Positions 8,154-19,256 are shown, counted from the stretch's first letter. The stretch: DNA of 60,016 nucleotides from Acidobacteriota bacterium (GCA_022573225.1 JACZUI010000009.1:1-60016), one strand, 5' to 3'. Numbers and translations are program-made. Notes: generated by a model not told the origin, from the sequence alone.

Positions 8154-8689
8154 CGCGATTGCCAGGTTATAGGGCGCCGGACCAACACTTTCGCCTTTGG
8201 CGGCGCATCCGCGATCGTCAGCGCCGCCCACGCGGCGAGATCCATGCCCGCGGGTCGAGAGTGATGATGATGACGGGCAAACTCGACCACCAGATCGGCA
8301 CTGCCAATGGCTGCCAGTTCCTCTGCCGCAATGCGGCCGTGATCGCGGTACTTCGCCATTCGCGACGGAAGTGGTGCCTTGATCGCGATCAGCACCGAGG
8401 TGGCAGACCGCGCAACTACTCCAAGGCCTGCATGGCGTTTTCCGATGTCGTGGAGCAACGCCGCCCCAATTACGCGGGTATCACGGATACCCGCTGCGAC
8501 GATCGACAGGGCCGCCTCGTACCCGTGCCGCTGGTCAGAACGAGGTTGCTCGAAGAACAGCCGGTCCTCCGCCTCGCTCAGCCATGCGCCTATCGCCGCC
8601 ACCTCGTTCGCCCGCAATGGCGGCGCGCTCAGGACATCGAAGAACCTGTGAACCAGATGGACCGAGGAGCCATCGATAGCAGGTGGCAC
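8150..8689 (-). CDS. HD-domain protein, possible phosphohydrolase
   Basis: The chosen start is GTG 8689, whose first base overlaps the TAG of the DksA-like gene, giving 179 residues. A longer frame to 8776 lies wholly inside that gene. The metal-binding HD pair is in GAALLHDIGKRHAGLG; upstream is a histidine in RHGYEAALSI and downstream are VVEFARHHHHSRP, all consistent with a compact HD hydrolase. The family hydrolyses phosphoesters of nucleotides or signalling molecules; the substrate cannot be told. Its end overlaps scpA by four bases, so it belongs to the condensin transcript. Confidence 0.75.
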   Translation of the reverse strand: MPPAIDGSSVHLVHRFFDVLSAPPLRANEVAAIGAWLSEAEDRLFFEQPRSDQRHGYEAALSIVAAGIRDTRVIGAALLHDIGKRHAGLGVVARSATSVLIAIKAPLPSRMAKYRDHGRIAAEELAAIGSADLVVEFARHHHHSRPAGMDLAAWAALTIADAPPKAKVLVRRPITWQSR

Positions 8690-9042
8690 TAACTCGCGAT
8701 TTTGGACTTGCAATTGATGCAAAGGACGGATGCGGGGCGAAACTCCAAGCGCGCGTCGGAGATTCTGTTTCCGCAATTGTCACAAGTCCCGTATGTGCCC
8801 GCCTCGAGATGGGCCAATGCAGCGTCGACGTCGTCGAGCTGCGACTTGAGCGAATCCACCAACCCCAGCACTTCGGTCCGCTCCGCGGTGACTGCCGCGG
8901 CGTCGGCGAAGCTTCCACCAAAATCCAGGTCGGCTCGGAGGTCACCCGTTTCGGCTGCCCCCAGATCCTCGAGCTGGTGTACAAGATGAGCACGCTCCTT
9001 TCGGAGGGTGTTCTCCGCTGCGGTGATGTCGAAGGACATCAT
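8689..9042 (-). CDS. TraR/DksA-type zinc-finger protein
   Basis: The 117-residue protein begins ATGATG, and its first codon overlaps the xerD stop. It has an N-terminal coiled-coil hairpin (residues about 8-75, e.g. AENTLRKERAHLVHQLEDL) and a C-terminal four-cysteine zinc finger GTCDNCGNRI and LCINCKSKI. This is the layout of DksA/TraR proteins, which insert the coiled coil into the RNA polymerase secondary channel. The coiled-coil tip lacks an obvious DxxDxA motif, so classical DksA activity with ppGpp is doubtful. Actinobacterial relatives include the CarD-independent RbpA-like regulators only distantly; function remains unproved. Confidence 0.85.
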   Translation of the reverse strand: MMSFDITAAENTLRKERAHLVHQLEDLGAAETGDLRADLDFGGSFADAAAVTAERTEVLGLVDSLKSQLDDVDAALAHLEAGTYGTCDNCGNRISDARLEFRPASVLCINCKSKIAS

Positions 9043-10001
9043 CTACTCCTCGGGTGGGCCTGGACATAGATCTCAACAAGGTGGCTGGAACTCACTTTTG
9101 TGTAGATCTGGGTTGTGCTGATCGTAGCGTGGCCGAGGAGTTCTTGGACGGTCCTCAGGTCGGCGCCCCCCTCGACCATGTGTGTAGCCGCGGAATGGCG
9201 GAGGACGTGCGGTGAGACCAGCGCCGGGTCGATGCCGGCGGCAATGGCGTTTTTTCTCACGACGTCGAAGGCACCTTGGCGGCTGAGACGTCCGCCCCGC
9301 AGATTGAGGAACACGGGATCGGCACTTTCGGCACTGCGGAGCAACCGGAGCCGATCGGGAAGCCAGCGGGTTATGGCCGCCACCGCCTTGCCACCGAGCG
9401 GGACCAGCCTCTGTTTGTCCCCTTTGCCAGTGACGATTGCGATCCGATCCTCGAGATCCAGATCACCTAGATCGAGGTCAACGGCTTCGGAGACGCGCGC
9501 TCCGGTGCCGTAGAGGAATTCCACGAGCGCGGAATCGCGTCTCCCCATGGTTGTAGAGACATCCGGTGCTTCGACCAGCCGGATGGCGTCCTCAACCGTC
9601 AGGGCCTTGGGGAATGGAACTTTTCGCCTCGGGGCTTGCAGAAGAAGGGTCGGATCGTCCTCTCTCAGTCCCTCCCGAGCCAGGAATCGGTGCAGCCCCC
9701 TGATCGAGGCGATCTTCCGGCTGATCGTTGAAGGAGCGAGCCCACGCTCCTTGAGAGACGAAACATAGGAATCCACGTCATCAGCCGTTGGCTCGCGCTT
9801 ATCGAGAAAATCGAGGTACTGGCCCAAGTCTCGCTGATAGGCGGCAATCGTGTTGGGAGCGAGCCCTCGCTCCACGCGCAAGGCCACCAAATACTCGTCA
9901 ACACATTCCTCGAACGGCCGAGGTCTGTTCTTCACAGTGTGGCGAGGAGTCTGTTGGATAGTGCCGTTGGTCAGATCGGCGGCCAGGCGCGTCACTGGCA
10001 A
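9039..10001 (-). CDS. xerD: site-specific tyrosine recombinase XerD
   Basis: XerC/D resolve chromosome dimers at dif. The protein has a SAM-like N-terminal domain (FEECVDEYLVALRVERGL then APNTIAAYQRDLGQYLDFL) and the full catalytic set: Arg in GTGARVSEAVDL, Lys in TGKGDKQRLVPL, His-x-x-Arg in SPHVLRHSAATHMV, His in LLGHATISTTQIYT and Tyr in QIYTKV. The open frame begins at TTG 10001; a GTG at 9935, before KNRPRPFEE, gives a more usual length near 298 residues. The neighbourhood (pyrG upstream, scpA downstream) matches the actinobacterial xerD locus, which favours XerD over a mobile-element integrase. Confidence 0.93.
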   Translation of the reverse strand: MPVTRLAADLTNGTIQQTPRHTVKNRPRPFEECVDEYLVALRVERGLAPNTIAAYQRDLGQYLDFLDKREPTADDVDSYVSSLKERGLAPSTISRKIASIRGLHRFLAREGLREDDPTLLLQAPRRKVPFPKALTVEDAIRLVEAPDVSTTMGRRDSALVEFLYGTGARVSEAVDLDLGDLDLEDRIAIVTGKGDKQRLVPLGGKAVAAITRWLPDRLRLLRSAESADPVFLNLRGGRLSRQGAFDVVRKNAIAAGIDPALVSPHVLRHSAATHMVEGGADLRTVQELLGHATISTTQIYTKVSSSHLVEIYVQAHPRSR

Positions 10002-10096
10002 GGACGAGATTTCGCCACTCCTCGGGGCGGAATGGCAGAGCCGAGGACGCTGCGAGTGGCGATCATCTGGTCGTCGAGATGGGTGACATGCATTGT

Positions 10097-11215
10097 TCAG
10101 CTCTCTAAGGCCTCTCTAGCCGGCGTGTAATCGGCCCCGAGGCTGTCGGCAACGGCCTTGTGACACACCATCTCGCCCACGATGTTGACTCCCAACTCCA
10201 ACTCTGGATGGCTGATGATGGCCGCGCGCACGCCCTGGTTCGCCACGGTCACCGCGTAGCGGAGGGTGGTATTGGTCAGGGCATAGGTGGAGGTGTGAGG
10301 GACCGCCCCGGGAATGTTCCCCACGGCGTAGTGGACGACCTCGTGCACGCTGTAGACGGGGTCGGTGTGAGTGGTCTCCCGGGATGTCTCGAAACAGCCT
10401 CCCTGGTCGATGGCCACATCCACGAGGACCGAACCGCGCTTCATGCCCCGGACCATGTCCTCGGTCACGAGTTTCGGCGCGGACGCTCCGGGCATCAGCA
10501 CCGTGCCGATAACGAGGTCCGCGTCGAGAACCTGCTCCTCCAGCGTCAACCTGTTGGAATGCAGGGTCACGATCCGCCCGTGATAGAGAGCTTCGAGCCT
10601 GCGCAGCTTGCTCAGGTCCGTATCGAGAACCACGACCTCGGCTTGCATGCCCACGGCAATGGCTGTTGCGTTGGATCCTGCGATTCCCCCGCCGATCACC
10701 ACGACCTTGCCCGGGGAAACCCCGGTGACCCCACCCAGCAGAATGCCACGACCACCCTGGGCCGCCTGGAGGAAGTAGGCGCCTACCTGAGTGGCCATCC
10801 GCCCGGCGACCTCCGACATTGGCGCCAGAAGCGGCAAGGACCCGTCCGGCATTTGGACTGTCTCATAGGCGATGGCCACGACGTCCTTGCGGCGTAGACC
10901 GGCCGCAAGCTCCGGGTAGGCGGCCAGGTGGAGGTAGGTGAACAGGATTTGTCCCTGCCGAAACATCGCAACTTCGGAGGCCTGGGGCTCCTTGACCTTC
11001 AGAATCATCTCGGCATCGGCGAAAACGTCCGATGCCGTCGGAACGATGGTTGCACCCTGAGCTTCGTACCCGTCGTCGTGGATGGTGGAGCCATCGCCGG
11101 CGCCCTTTTCGATCAGCACGGTATGACCGGCATCTGTCAGCTCGCGGACTCCTACTGGTGTGATGGCCACACGGTCCTCCGCGGTCTTGATCTCCTTGGG
11201 CACGCCGACAATCAA
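10097..11215 (-). CDS. ald: alanine dehydrogenase
   Basis: The enzyme oxidatively deaminates L-alanine to pyruvate with NAD, or the reverse. The 372-residue sequence begins [20 protein letters not shown], the family signature, and includes [18 protein letters not shown] with the substrate lysine, [13 protein letters not shown] with the catalytic histidine, and a Rossmann segment [34 protein letters not shown] is also typical. Length agrees with the family (about 371). It lies 37 bases after pyrG and 95 bases before xerD, in the block also seen in mycobacteria, although ald is usually elsewhere there. Confidence 0.96.
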   Translation of the reverse strand: MIVGVPKEIKTAEDRVAITPVGVRELTDAGHTVLIEKGAGDGSTIHDDGYEAQGATIVPTASDVFADAEMILKVKEPQASEVAMFRQGQILFTYLHLAAYPELAAGLRRKDVVAIAYETVQMPDGSLPLLAPMSEVAGRMATQVGAYFLQAAQGGRGILLGGVTGVSPGKVVVIGGGIAGSNATAIAVGMQAEVVVLDTDLSKLRRLEALYHGRIVTLHSNRLTLEEQVLDADLVIGTVLMPGASAPKLVTEDMVRGMKRGSVLVDVAIDQGGCFETSRETTHTDPVYSVHEVVHYAVGNIPGAVPHTSTYALTNTTLRYAVTVANQGVRAAIISHPELELGVNIVGEMVCHKAVADSLGADYTPAREALES

Positions 11216-11252
11216 CGGGGATTCCTCCTCTGGGTTATCCGCAGGCTAATGC

Positions 11253-13028
<1,776 letters not shown>

Positions 13029-14621
13029 TCAGCGGCCGGCGGCGGCCAGCAATTCGGTAGCCGTTTCCCGGCCACCAGCACTGTCGGGCATCCCGGCGAG
13101 CATCCGTGCCAGTTCGGCCACACGCTCTTCTCCATCCACATGGCGGACAGTTGCAGAGGCGCCGACACGAACCACTACGTAGTGCCTGTCGGCGTTCGCC
13201 GCCACCTGGGGCAGATGAGTCACGGCGATGACTTGCGCGGTCGCTGCCAGCTGACCCAGCTTCTTTCCGAGGGCGAGGGCCGCCAACCCTCCGACTCCCG
13301 CGTCCACCTCGTCGAAGACGAGAGAACGTGTGCTCTCGCCTCTCGTGGCCAGACGGAGCGCGAGTATCAGACGGGACAGCTCGCCCCCTGAGGCGACCTC
13401 GCCTATCGCACCGGGCGTCAACCTCTTGTCAGACGCGAAGAACGTCATGACCCGATCGATGCCCGTCGGCGAGGGGTCCGCTTCCGCAAGGCGATACTCC
13501 AACCTGGCGCCTTGCAAGCCGAGGTCGCCCAGGTGTCGGCCCACCTCTCTCGTGACGCTCGTTCCTGCGGCCTTGCGAGCCTTGCTGAGGTCACCGCCCG
13601 CTCGCAGGACCGTCTCGAGAGCCCCCTTCAGCTCACCATCAATGGTGGAGGCTCGGTCTATCAGCGATCGCAGCTCATCCGCGCGGTTGGCCGCTCGCCG
13701 ACCGTATTCAGCCACCTCCCGGAGAGTTCTTCCGTACTTCCTCTTCAGATCGCCGAATAGGTTGAGGCGGGCCTCGAGCTGTTCACGATTTGCTTGCTCT
13801 CCGGCCAGGTCGGTCGACAGACGCTCCATGGTGCGCCGCAACTCAGACAGCTCCTCGAACACCCCGTCGGCCGACTCTCTGGTGTCTTCGAGACTGCCGT
13901 CCAGGTCGGCCAGACGACGGATGCTGGACACGACAACTCCGGCGCGATCGGTAATCAGGTCCAGTTCACCCAGGGCGGTCGAAACGTGATCGCTGATCGC
14001 CTCCGCATTCCTCAACCGACCTGCCAGTGCCTCCATCTCTGCGTCGTCGGCGTCCTCTGCCCCGGCGTCTTCGATCTCCCGGGCCTGGTACGTCATCAGG
14101 TCGAGCTCTCGCTCCAATGCCATCCGGTCACCGCCAAGAGTCACCTGCACTTCGAGCAGGGTCTGATAGTCCTTCCATGCGCGCTCGTATCGGCCCAGTA
14201 CGTCGGGGTCCTCGATCGAAACAATCGAGTCGAGCATCCGCAGGCCGGCAGCCGGGCTGCGCAACCCAAGGTGGTCATGCTGGCCGGCAATCTCGACCAG
14301 TGGAGCGACTCTGTCAGCCAAGACAGAGGCCGACACGACGCTGCCCTCGAGAAACGCCTGACTTCGACCTTTCTTCGGGACTCTCCTGCCAACCCCAATC
14401 TCCGTATCCCCATCCTGGAACAGCCCATCGACCCGGGCTTCGGACCCGAAGGGCCCTACCGTCGAGGTCCGAGGCTTGTCCCCCATCAGAAGTCGAAGCG
14501 CCTCGACGAGCAGGGTCTTTCCCGCGCCAGTCTCCCCGGTGATCACCGTCATCCGCTGGTCCGGCTCGATGACCGCCGCTTCGAGGACCCCGAGGTTCTG
14601 AACACTTAGATAGGTGAGCAT
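13029..14621 (-). CDS. recN: DNA repair protein RecN
   Basis: RecN is an SMC-like ATPase that acts in double-strand-break repair. The 530-residue protein carries Walker A GETGAGKT at residues 29-36, a QHDHLGLRSPAA segment (usual RecN HQHQ-like region), a long central coiled coil (about residues 150-350), the ABC signature region ASGGELSRLILALRL, Walker B SLVFDEVDAGVGG, and VIAVTHLPQVAANAD. The ATG shares its first base with the nadK stop (TGATG), indicating coupled translation. The order tlyA-nadK-recN is the classic actinobacterial one. Confidence 0.96.
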   Translation of the reverse strand: MLTYLSVQNLGVLEAAVIEPDQRMTVITGETGAGKTLLVEALRLLMGDKPRTSTVGPFGSEARVDGLFQDGDTEIGVGRRVPKKGRSQAFLEGSVVSASVLADRVAPLVEIAGQHDHLGLRSPAAGLRMLDSIVSIEDPDVLGRYERAWKDYQTLLEVQVTLGGDRMALERELDLMTYQAREIEDAGAEDADDAEMEALAGRLRNAEAISDHVSTALGELDLITDRAGVVVSSIRRLADLDGSLEDTRESADGVFEELSELRRTMERLSTDLAGEQANREQLEARLNLFGDLKRKYGRTLREVAEYGRRAANRADELRSLIDRASTIDGELKGALETVLRAGGDLSKARKAAGTSVTREVGRHLGDLGLQGARLEYRLAEADPSPTGIDRVMTFFASDKRLTPGAIGEVASGGELSRLILALRLATRGESTRSLVFDEVDAGVGGLAALALGKKLGQLAATAQVIAVTHLPQVAANADRHYVVVRVGASATVRHVDGEERVAELARMLAGMPDSAGGRETATELLAAAGR

Positions 14622-15394
14622 CAGCCCAATTCGAACTTGGACTTGACCAACTCGACAAACGGTCGGCCGGTCAGCGACACAAACCGGGCGGCTTGAGGGC
14701 CCCGACTCACAATGACGGTCTCCCCCGTCGCCAGATGACCCAAGTCGTTTTTGTCGACGGTGACATGGACCGATCGGTCCCGCGCAACGCGAATCGCGAT
14801 CTCGCTGGTCGCAGGAATCACCACCGACCGGTCGAACAGGGAATGAGCGGCGACCGGGGTGAGAATCAGAGCGTCAAGGCTGTGGTCGACGAGAGGCCCA
14901 CCGGCCGAAAATGAGTATGCGCTCGAACCGGTTGGGGTCGCGATGATGATGCCGTCGGCGCGGTAGGTCGTGAAGTCGACCCCATCGATGCTGACCGCCA
15001 GCTCGACGAGCCGCTGGCTATCGATCTTCTCCACCACCACGTCGTTGACTCCCGATGTCGATACCTGATCGACGGTGGCACAGATGGTCATGCGATCCAC
15101 GGTCTCGAAGTCGCCGGCCGTAAGTCGGCCAACCACCTCCTTCAGAGATGACGGATCAGCCTCGGTCAGGAAACCCATGGTTCCGAGATTGAAACCGAGC
15201 ACCGGGACGTCGTAGGCAAGAGCCTTTCGAACTCCGGCGAGCATCGTGCCGTCTCCTCCAACGGCAATGACCATGTCGGGCTCACTTTCCGGGTCGACTG
15301 TCTCGCCGCCGGCCGCCTTGATCTCCTTTTCCAAGGAAGTTGCAAACTCGGCGGCGACATCCCGTCCCCTACGCACTTCGAGTGCAAACCTCAC
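14621..15394 (-). CDS. nadK: NAD kinase
   Basis: NadK phosphorylates NAD to NADP with ATP or polyphosphate. I take the GTG at 15394, which overlaps the tlyA stop as GTGA, giving 257 residues; the frame upstream to 15439 lies inside tlyA. Diagnostic motifs are VIAVGGDGTMLAG, LGFNLGTMGFLTE, the dinucleotide-binding DGIIIATPTGSSAYSFSAGG and LTPVAAHSLFDRSVVIP. The end shares one base with recN. NADPH made from its product is needed by the biosynthetic enzymes in this block, but no specific regulation is visible. Confidence 0.95.
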   Translation of the reverse strand: MRFALEVRRGRDVAAEFATSLEKEIKAAGGETVDPESEPDMVIAVGGDGTMLAGVRKALAYDVPVLGFNLGTMGFLTEADPSSLKEVVGRLTAGDFETVDRMTICATVDQVSTSGVNDVVVEKIDSQRLVELAVSIDGVDFTTYRADGIIIATPTGSSAYSFSAGGPLVDHSLDALILTPVAAHSLFDRSVVIPATSEIAIRVARDRSVHVTVDKNDLGHLATGETVIVSRGPQAARFVSLTGRPFVELVKSKFELG

Positions 15395-16128
15395 TGATCT
15401 ACCTCCAAGTCGGCCATAGCCCGATCTTTGCGGAGCCACAGTAGGTACTCAAGGTTGCCGTCGCCTCCCGGTATCGGCGATTCCAGCAGACCCTGTCCTT
15501 TGAGCCCTACTTCGGCGAGACAGTCGGCAACCTTCCGTATGGCTCGGCGGCGGGCCTCGGGCTCTCGAACGATTCCACCGCGGCCAACCTCCGACTTGGA
15601 AACTTCAAACTGAGGCTTCACCAGGACGATTAAATCGGCGTCTTCTGTGGTCAACTCGGCGAGTTTTGCGGCAACAGTGCAAAGCGAGATGAACGACAGA
15701 TCGGCCACGGCGACCGGGTATGGGCCGCCTATCTCACCTACCTCGACGTGGCGAACGTTGGTTCGCTCCAGGGGGGTGACTCTGTCGTCGGCGCGGAGGC
15801 TCTCGTGGAGTTGGCCACGACCGACGTCGAGAGCAAGGACCGACCTCGCCCCGGCATCTATCAGCACCTCGGTAAAACCTCCCGTTGACGCTCCGACGTC
15901 GATTGCCTTCTTTCCTTTGACGTCGATGGCGAACTCCTCGAGTGCCGCGAGGAGTTTCAGCGCTCCACGCGAAACCCAACGTCTCTCATCGGAGGAAATC
16001 GTGATGGGAGTATCGGTGGTGACGAGCGAGGCCGACTTGGGAGTTGGTATCCCCCTGACCACCACTTTTGCCTCGGCGATGAGCGCCTGCGCCTCGGTGC
16101 GGCTCCTCGCTAGATCCCGACGCACCAT
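15391..16128 (-). CDS. tlyA: TlyA-family rRNA 2'-O-methyltransferase
   Basis: TlyA methylates ribose 2'-OH groups in 16S and 23S rRNA; in mycobacteria this confers capreomycin sensitivity. The 245-residue protein has an N-terminal S4 RNA-binding domain (RRDLARSRTEAQALIAEAKV) and a FtsJ-type methyltransferase domain with the SAM-binding IDVGASTGGFTEVLIDAGA, LALDVGRGQLHESLR and ADLSFISL. The catalytic K-D-K-type residues include Lys in LVKPQFEV. It overlaps nadK by four bases and follows the 48-residue gene by 23 bases. Confidence 0.95.
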   Translation of the reverse strand: MVRRDLARSRTEAQALIAEAKVVVRGIPTPKSASLVTTDTPITISSDERRWVSRGALKLLAALEEFAIDVKGKKAIDVGASTGGFTEVLIDAGARSVLALDVGRGQLHESLRADDRVTPLERTNVRHVEVGEIGGPYPVAVADLSFISLCTVAAKLAELTTEDADLIVLVKPQFEVSKSEVGRGGIVREPEARRRAIRKVADCLAEVGLKGQGLLESPIPGGDGNLEYLLWLRKDRAMADLEVDQ

Positions 16129-16151
16129 CTCCGTGTCGAGCCTGTCTCTAC

Positions 16152-16298
16152 TCAGGAGCGGTCCGTCCCTTCCAGAATCTCGCCGAGAAGAGCAGCCAAC
16201 TCAACGGCCGGGACGGGCAGCACGGCCGGATCCAACTCCTCGAGCTGCAACAACAGGTCTTCGATCTGCTCGGTCTGTTCGGGATTCAACTCCACCAT
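16152..16298 (-). CDS. 48-residue acidic hypothetical protein between HAD phosphatase and tlyA
   Basis: ATG at 16298 opens a 48-codon frame with an acidic, leucine-rich helical product (begins MVELNPEQTEQIEDLLLQL, ends ILEGTDRS). It starts seven bases after the HAD gene and ends 23 bases before tlyA. M. tuberculosis has a small uncharacterised gene, Rv1693, in the same slot between the phosphatase Rv1692 and tlyA (Rv1694). The conserved position suggests a real gene; the sequence gives no function. A short amphipathic helix pair is all I can infer. Confidence 0.6.
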   Translation of the reverse strand: MVELNPEQTEQIEDLLLQLEELDPAVLPVPAVELAALLGEILEGTDRS

Positions 16299-16305
16299 GG
16301 CATTA

Positions 16306-17070
16306 TCACTCTTTCTCGATGTCCAGCACGAGGTCTATCGCCTCTCTCAGGTTGGCTGCAACGTAGTCGGCCTCGGAAAGATCGTCGTCTGGCGCCGCTA
16401 TCCCGGTCAAGACGACCACCGATTTCCAGGACTCGTTCCGCGTCGCCAAGGCGATGTCGGTCTCGAGCCTGTCACCGATCACCCAGGCAGTGCCGGTTAC
16501 TTTGGACTGCAGAAGACGGCGCATAGGCATATGAGGCTTGCCGGCGACCTCGGGGTTGACCCCGGCGGCGGTAGCCATTGCCGCGACTATCGCTCCGCTT
16601 CCCGGCAATATCTGATTCTCTGCCGGGTAGGTCGCGTCGGTGTTGGTCGCTATGAACCTGGCCCCGTTCCGGACCGCCGAAGCCGCCCTGGCCAACTTGT
16701 CGTAGGTGAGATCCCAGTCCATTCCCACCACGACCGAACTCGCGGCCTCGGGATCCCCGGTCGTCTCCACTCCGGCCTCGACCAGGGCGGCAAGAATGGC
16801 CTTGGACCCGAGCACATAGGTGGGAAAGTCCTCGGAGGAGAGAATCGAGGCTGCGGCCTGGGACGAGGTGACAATGGAGGCCGGGTCCGCCTGGAAGCCC
16901 GCGACTCGCTCCAGCTTCTCAGCCACATCAAACGGAGTCCGAGTGCTGTTGTTTGTTGCGAAGTACAGCCCCAGCCGAGCCGCGTGGGCATCCTTGAGAG
17001 CGGTATCCGAGCCGGGAATCAACTGTTCCCCCCGATAAACAACTCCGTCCAGATCGCAGATGATGTTCAT
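16306..17070 (-). CDS. HAD-superfamily (subclass IIA) phosphatase
   Basis: The 254-residue protein has the HAD nucleophile motif near the N-terminus, IICDLDGVVYRG, the threonine/serine motif II in FATNNSTRTP, a conserved lysine in VAGKPHMPM and the metal-binding motif IVIGDRLETDIALA-type (WVIGDRLETDIALA). The large cap insert after motif II places it in subclass IIA with NagD and mycobacterial Rv1692, a glycerol-3-phosphate phosphatase with the same neighbours. That substrate is therefore plausible, not shown. Its ATG overlaps the M20 peptidase stop by four bases. Confidence 0.9.
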   Translation of the reverse strand: MNIICDLDGVVYRGEQLIPGSDTALKDAHAARLGLYFATNNSTRTPFDVAEKLERVAGFQADPASIVTSSQAAASILSSEDFPTYVLGSKAILAALVEAGVETTGDPEAASSVVVGMDWDLTYDKLARAASAVRNGARFIATNTDATYPAENQILPGSGAIVAAMATAAGVNPEVAGKPHMPMRRLLQSKVTGTAWVIGDRLETDIALATRNESWKSVVVLTGIAAPDDDLSEADYVAANLREAIDLVLDIEKE

Positions 17071-18389
17071 GGGGACAGGAAATGGTCGAGAACCCGGATG
17101 TAGAGGTCCGTCGTCCGGCCCACCGATTCCACAGACACGCGCTCGTCATGCCCATGAAAGAGTGAGAGCATCTCGCTGAAGGACATCGCGTCGTCGAAGA
17201 GCCCGACTCCGTAGCAAACGGTGCCCCTGGCCCTCCAGAACCGGGCATCAGTGGCCACCGTCATCAGAGTGGGGACCAGCTCGCGATGCCCTTCCAATTC
17301 CTCGACGCCCGCGGCAATCGCCTCCCACAGCCGGTTGCCGGTCGGACTGATGTTGGCGGGGTTGTCCATTATCGGCTCGATCTCGACCAGGTCCGCCGCC
17401 GACCCCATGGCCTTGTGGAGATGGCTCTCGACAAAGCTCCTATCCATGCCGGGGAGCGCCCGGATATCGAGGTTCGCACCGGATCGATCGGGGATGACGT
17501 TTGACCTCGTGCCGCCATCAACCATGTTCGGTGAGACGGTGAGATGAGTAGCCGCGTGGACATAACTTGCCAGCGAAGGATCTTCCACGGCCATGTCATC
17601 GATCGCCGCATCGAGAGAATCCACGTCTTTCAGCCGCGCTACGACCTCCTCATCGAGGTTCAGACTGTCGGCGAATACGGTCCACTCATCCCCGATCAAT
17701 GCGGGAGTCGGAGTGTTGAAGAGCCCAACCAGCGCACTGGCCAACTTGGCGATGGCATTGTCACTTCCGTATGGGGCCGACCCGTGACCCGGGGTTCCCG
17801 TTGCACTGAGTCGGGACCAGTAGGCCCCCTTCTCGCCCACCGACACCGGGATCCGCCGACGGTCACCTACCGGCAGGCCCGGGTAGGCGACCTCGGTCAG
17901 CAGGTAGTCGGCGCCCACGAGATCCCAGCTCTTCTCAACGAGAGGAACCGCCCCCAAACTCCCTCCAGACTCCTCATCGGCCACCGCGCAGAACACGAGA
18001 TCGCCACCCGGAATCTTTTCCCCTGTCAGGTAGGGGCGCACCGCGAAGGCCAGCGCGGCAGCAACGTTGAGCATGTCGACCGCACCCCGGCCGTAGACGA
18101 ATCCGTCAATTATCTCGGCCCGAAACGGATCGACCGTCCAACCGTCATTGTCTGCGGGTACCACATCGAGATGGGGCACCAGCGCCAGCGATGGAGCTCC
18201 CTCAACCGATCCTTTGACCCGATAGACCAGCGACTGGCGACCCGGAGCGGGCTCGAAGACGGTGCCTTCAACGCCAAAGAACTCAACAAGTGTCGTCACC
18301 GATCGGACCTCTTGCCCGCTGGCAACCGACCCGTCGTTGACGCAAGCGTTGCGAATCAACTCCCGCATCAGGTTGAGGGAGCTGGTCAT
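17067..18389 (-). CDS. M20-family metallopeptidase / amidohydrolase
   Basis: The 440-residue protein follows the M20 dinuclear zinc pattern: first ligand histidine with catalytic Asp in LVPHLDVVPAD, bridging Asp in YGRGAVDML, catalytic Glu pair in AVADEESGGSLGA, and a late histidine in LFHGHDERVSVESV. The dimerisation domain includes ATGTPGHGSAPYGSDNAIAK. Many members end the third motif in DMK; here it is DML. Family members cleave N-acyl amino acids or dipeptides, and the substrate is open. It overlaps both neighbours by four bases, so it is translated as part of the Nudix-M20-HAD chain. Confidence 0.9.
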   Translation of the reverse strand: MTSSLNLMRELIRNACVNDGSVASGQEVRSVTTLVEFFGVEGTVFEPAPGRQSLVYRVKGSVEGAPSLALVPHLDVVPADNDGWTVDPFRAEIIDGFVYGRGAVDMLNVAAALAFAVRPYLTGEKIPGGDLVFCAVADEESGGSLGAVPLVEKSWDLVGADYLLTEVAYPGLPVGDRRRIPVSVGEKGAYWSRLSATGTPGHGSAPYGSDNAIAKLASALVGLFNTPTPALIGDEWTVFADSLNLDEEVVARLKDVDSLDAAIDDMAVEDPSLASYVHAATHLTVSPNMVDGGTRSNVIPDRSGANLDIRALPGMDRSFVESHLHKAMGSAADLVEIEPIMDNPANISPTGNRLWEAIAAGVEELEGHRELVPTLMTVATDARFWRARGTVCYGVGLFDDAMSFSEMLSLFHGHDERVSVESVGRTTDLYIRVLDHFLSP

Positions 18390-18796
18390 GGCCGAGCCTC
18401 CTCCAACTCCGCCAGCAAATCATGCATGGTCGGGGTCAGTGCCAGCTCGTTCGCTTTCTCCACGTCAACCCAAAGAGCCTGTTCGGCATCGTCGGATGCT
18501 GCCAGTTCCCCGCCCAGCACCGACCCGAGGAAGTCGATGAGGACAAGGTGACCATGGGCGCTGATGCTTTCGCCCGACCAGATCAAGGGTCCTACGACAA
18601 TGTCGAGCCCAGTCTCTTCCTTCACCTCGCGGACCGCGGCATCCCGCAGAGTCTCGCCATATTCCACCTTTCCGCCAGGCACGGCCCAAAGGCCCTTGCC
18701 TGGCTCGTTGCGGCGCTTGATCAAGAGAATCTTGCCATCCCGGACAATGGCCACCCCTACTCCGACAAGCGGCCGATCACTCCCGGTCATCGTCAT
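18386..18796 (-). CDS. Nudix hydrolase (MutT-like)
   Basis: The 136-residue protein contains a complete Nudix box, starting GGKVEYGETLRDAAVREV and continuing KEETGLDI, which binds the metal and hydrolyses a nucleoside diphosphate linked to another group. GVGVAIVRDGKILLIKRRN before the box is the usual N-terminal strand. The size fits a MutT/ADP-ribose-pyrophosphatase-like enzyme, but substrate residues are not diagnostic. It overlaps the acetyltransferase by 20 bases and the peptidase by four. Confidence 0.9.
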   Translation of the reverse strand: MTMTGSDRPLVGVGVAIVRDGKILLIKRRNEPGKGLWAVPGGKVEYGETLRDAAVREVKEETGLDIVVGPLIWSGESISAHGHLVLIDFLGSVLGGELAASDDAEQALWVDVEKANELALTPTMHDLLAELEEARP

Positions 18797-19256
18797 GGTG
18801 CATGATGATGGAGCGTGCGCTGAACCCTCCGGACTCGAAGAAGTTCTTGGCCAATCGGTGACCGGGGAGAACGTGGGCGTCGAATCTTGCGATCCCGCGC
18901 TCTCTCAACGCGCCGACCGCCATGTCCCTCATGATTTCCCCTACTCCGACCTCGCGAGCAGCTTCGTCGACGTACACCAGGCGAATGGCCCCAACGCGGA
19001 CGTCCCCGGCCTGGGCGAGAAGACCCTCGACGCGGGCCACGAGAAACCCAAACGGGTAGCCATCGATCTGGCCAATCAGAACCGTGGTGTCTGGATCGGC
19101 CAGGAGGTCTCGTAGCGAGTCGGCGACCGGCTCATTCAGCCCGTCGGCCAAAGGCCACATCGGATGGAGATCGGTCATCTCAGACTCGAGGCCTCGATAC
19201 AGCCTCACGAGATCCTCTATGTCATCTGTTGTCGCGTGCCTGGCGTCGACGATCAT
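18777..19256 (-). CDS. GNAT-family N-acetyltransferase
   Basis: I choose the ATG at 19256, which overlaps the stop of the mannosyltransferase (ATGA), giving 159 residues; a longer frame to 19301 lies within that gene. The start MIVDARHATTDDIEDLVRLY is a typical GNAT first strand and helix. The acetyl-CoA-binding motif A region reads IRLVYVDEAAREVGVGEI then MRDMAVGAL, a slightly altered R/Q-x-x-G-x-G/A, followed by the motif B part AKNFFESGGFSARSIIM. Substrate unknown. Confidence 0.85.
   Translation of the reverse strand: MIVDARHATTDDIEDLVRLYRGLESEMTDLHPMWPLADGLNEPVADSLRDLLADPDTTVLIGQIDGYPFGFLVARVEGLLAQAGDVRVGAIRLVYVDEAAREVGVGEIMRDMAVGALRERGIARFDAHVLPGHRLAKNFFESGGFSARSIIMHHDDDRE

Noticed and set aside
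9991-10093. 33-codon minus frame between ald and xerD (MHVTHLDDQMIATRS...)
   Set aside because: No conserved feature and it overlaps the possible xerD start; more likely the xerD leader.
16297-17103. 268-codon plus frame opposite the HAD phosphatase
   Set aside because: The minus strand carries all HAD motifs; the plus frame is an antisense artefact of GC-rich codons.
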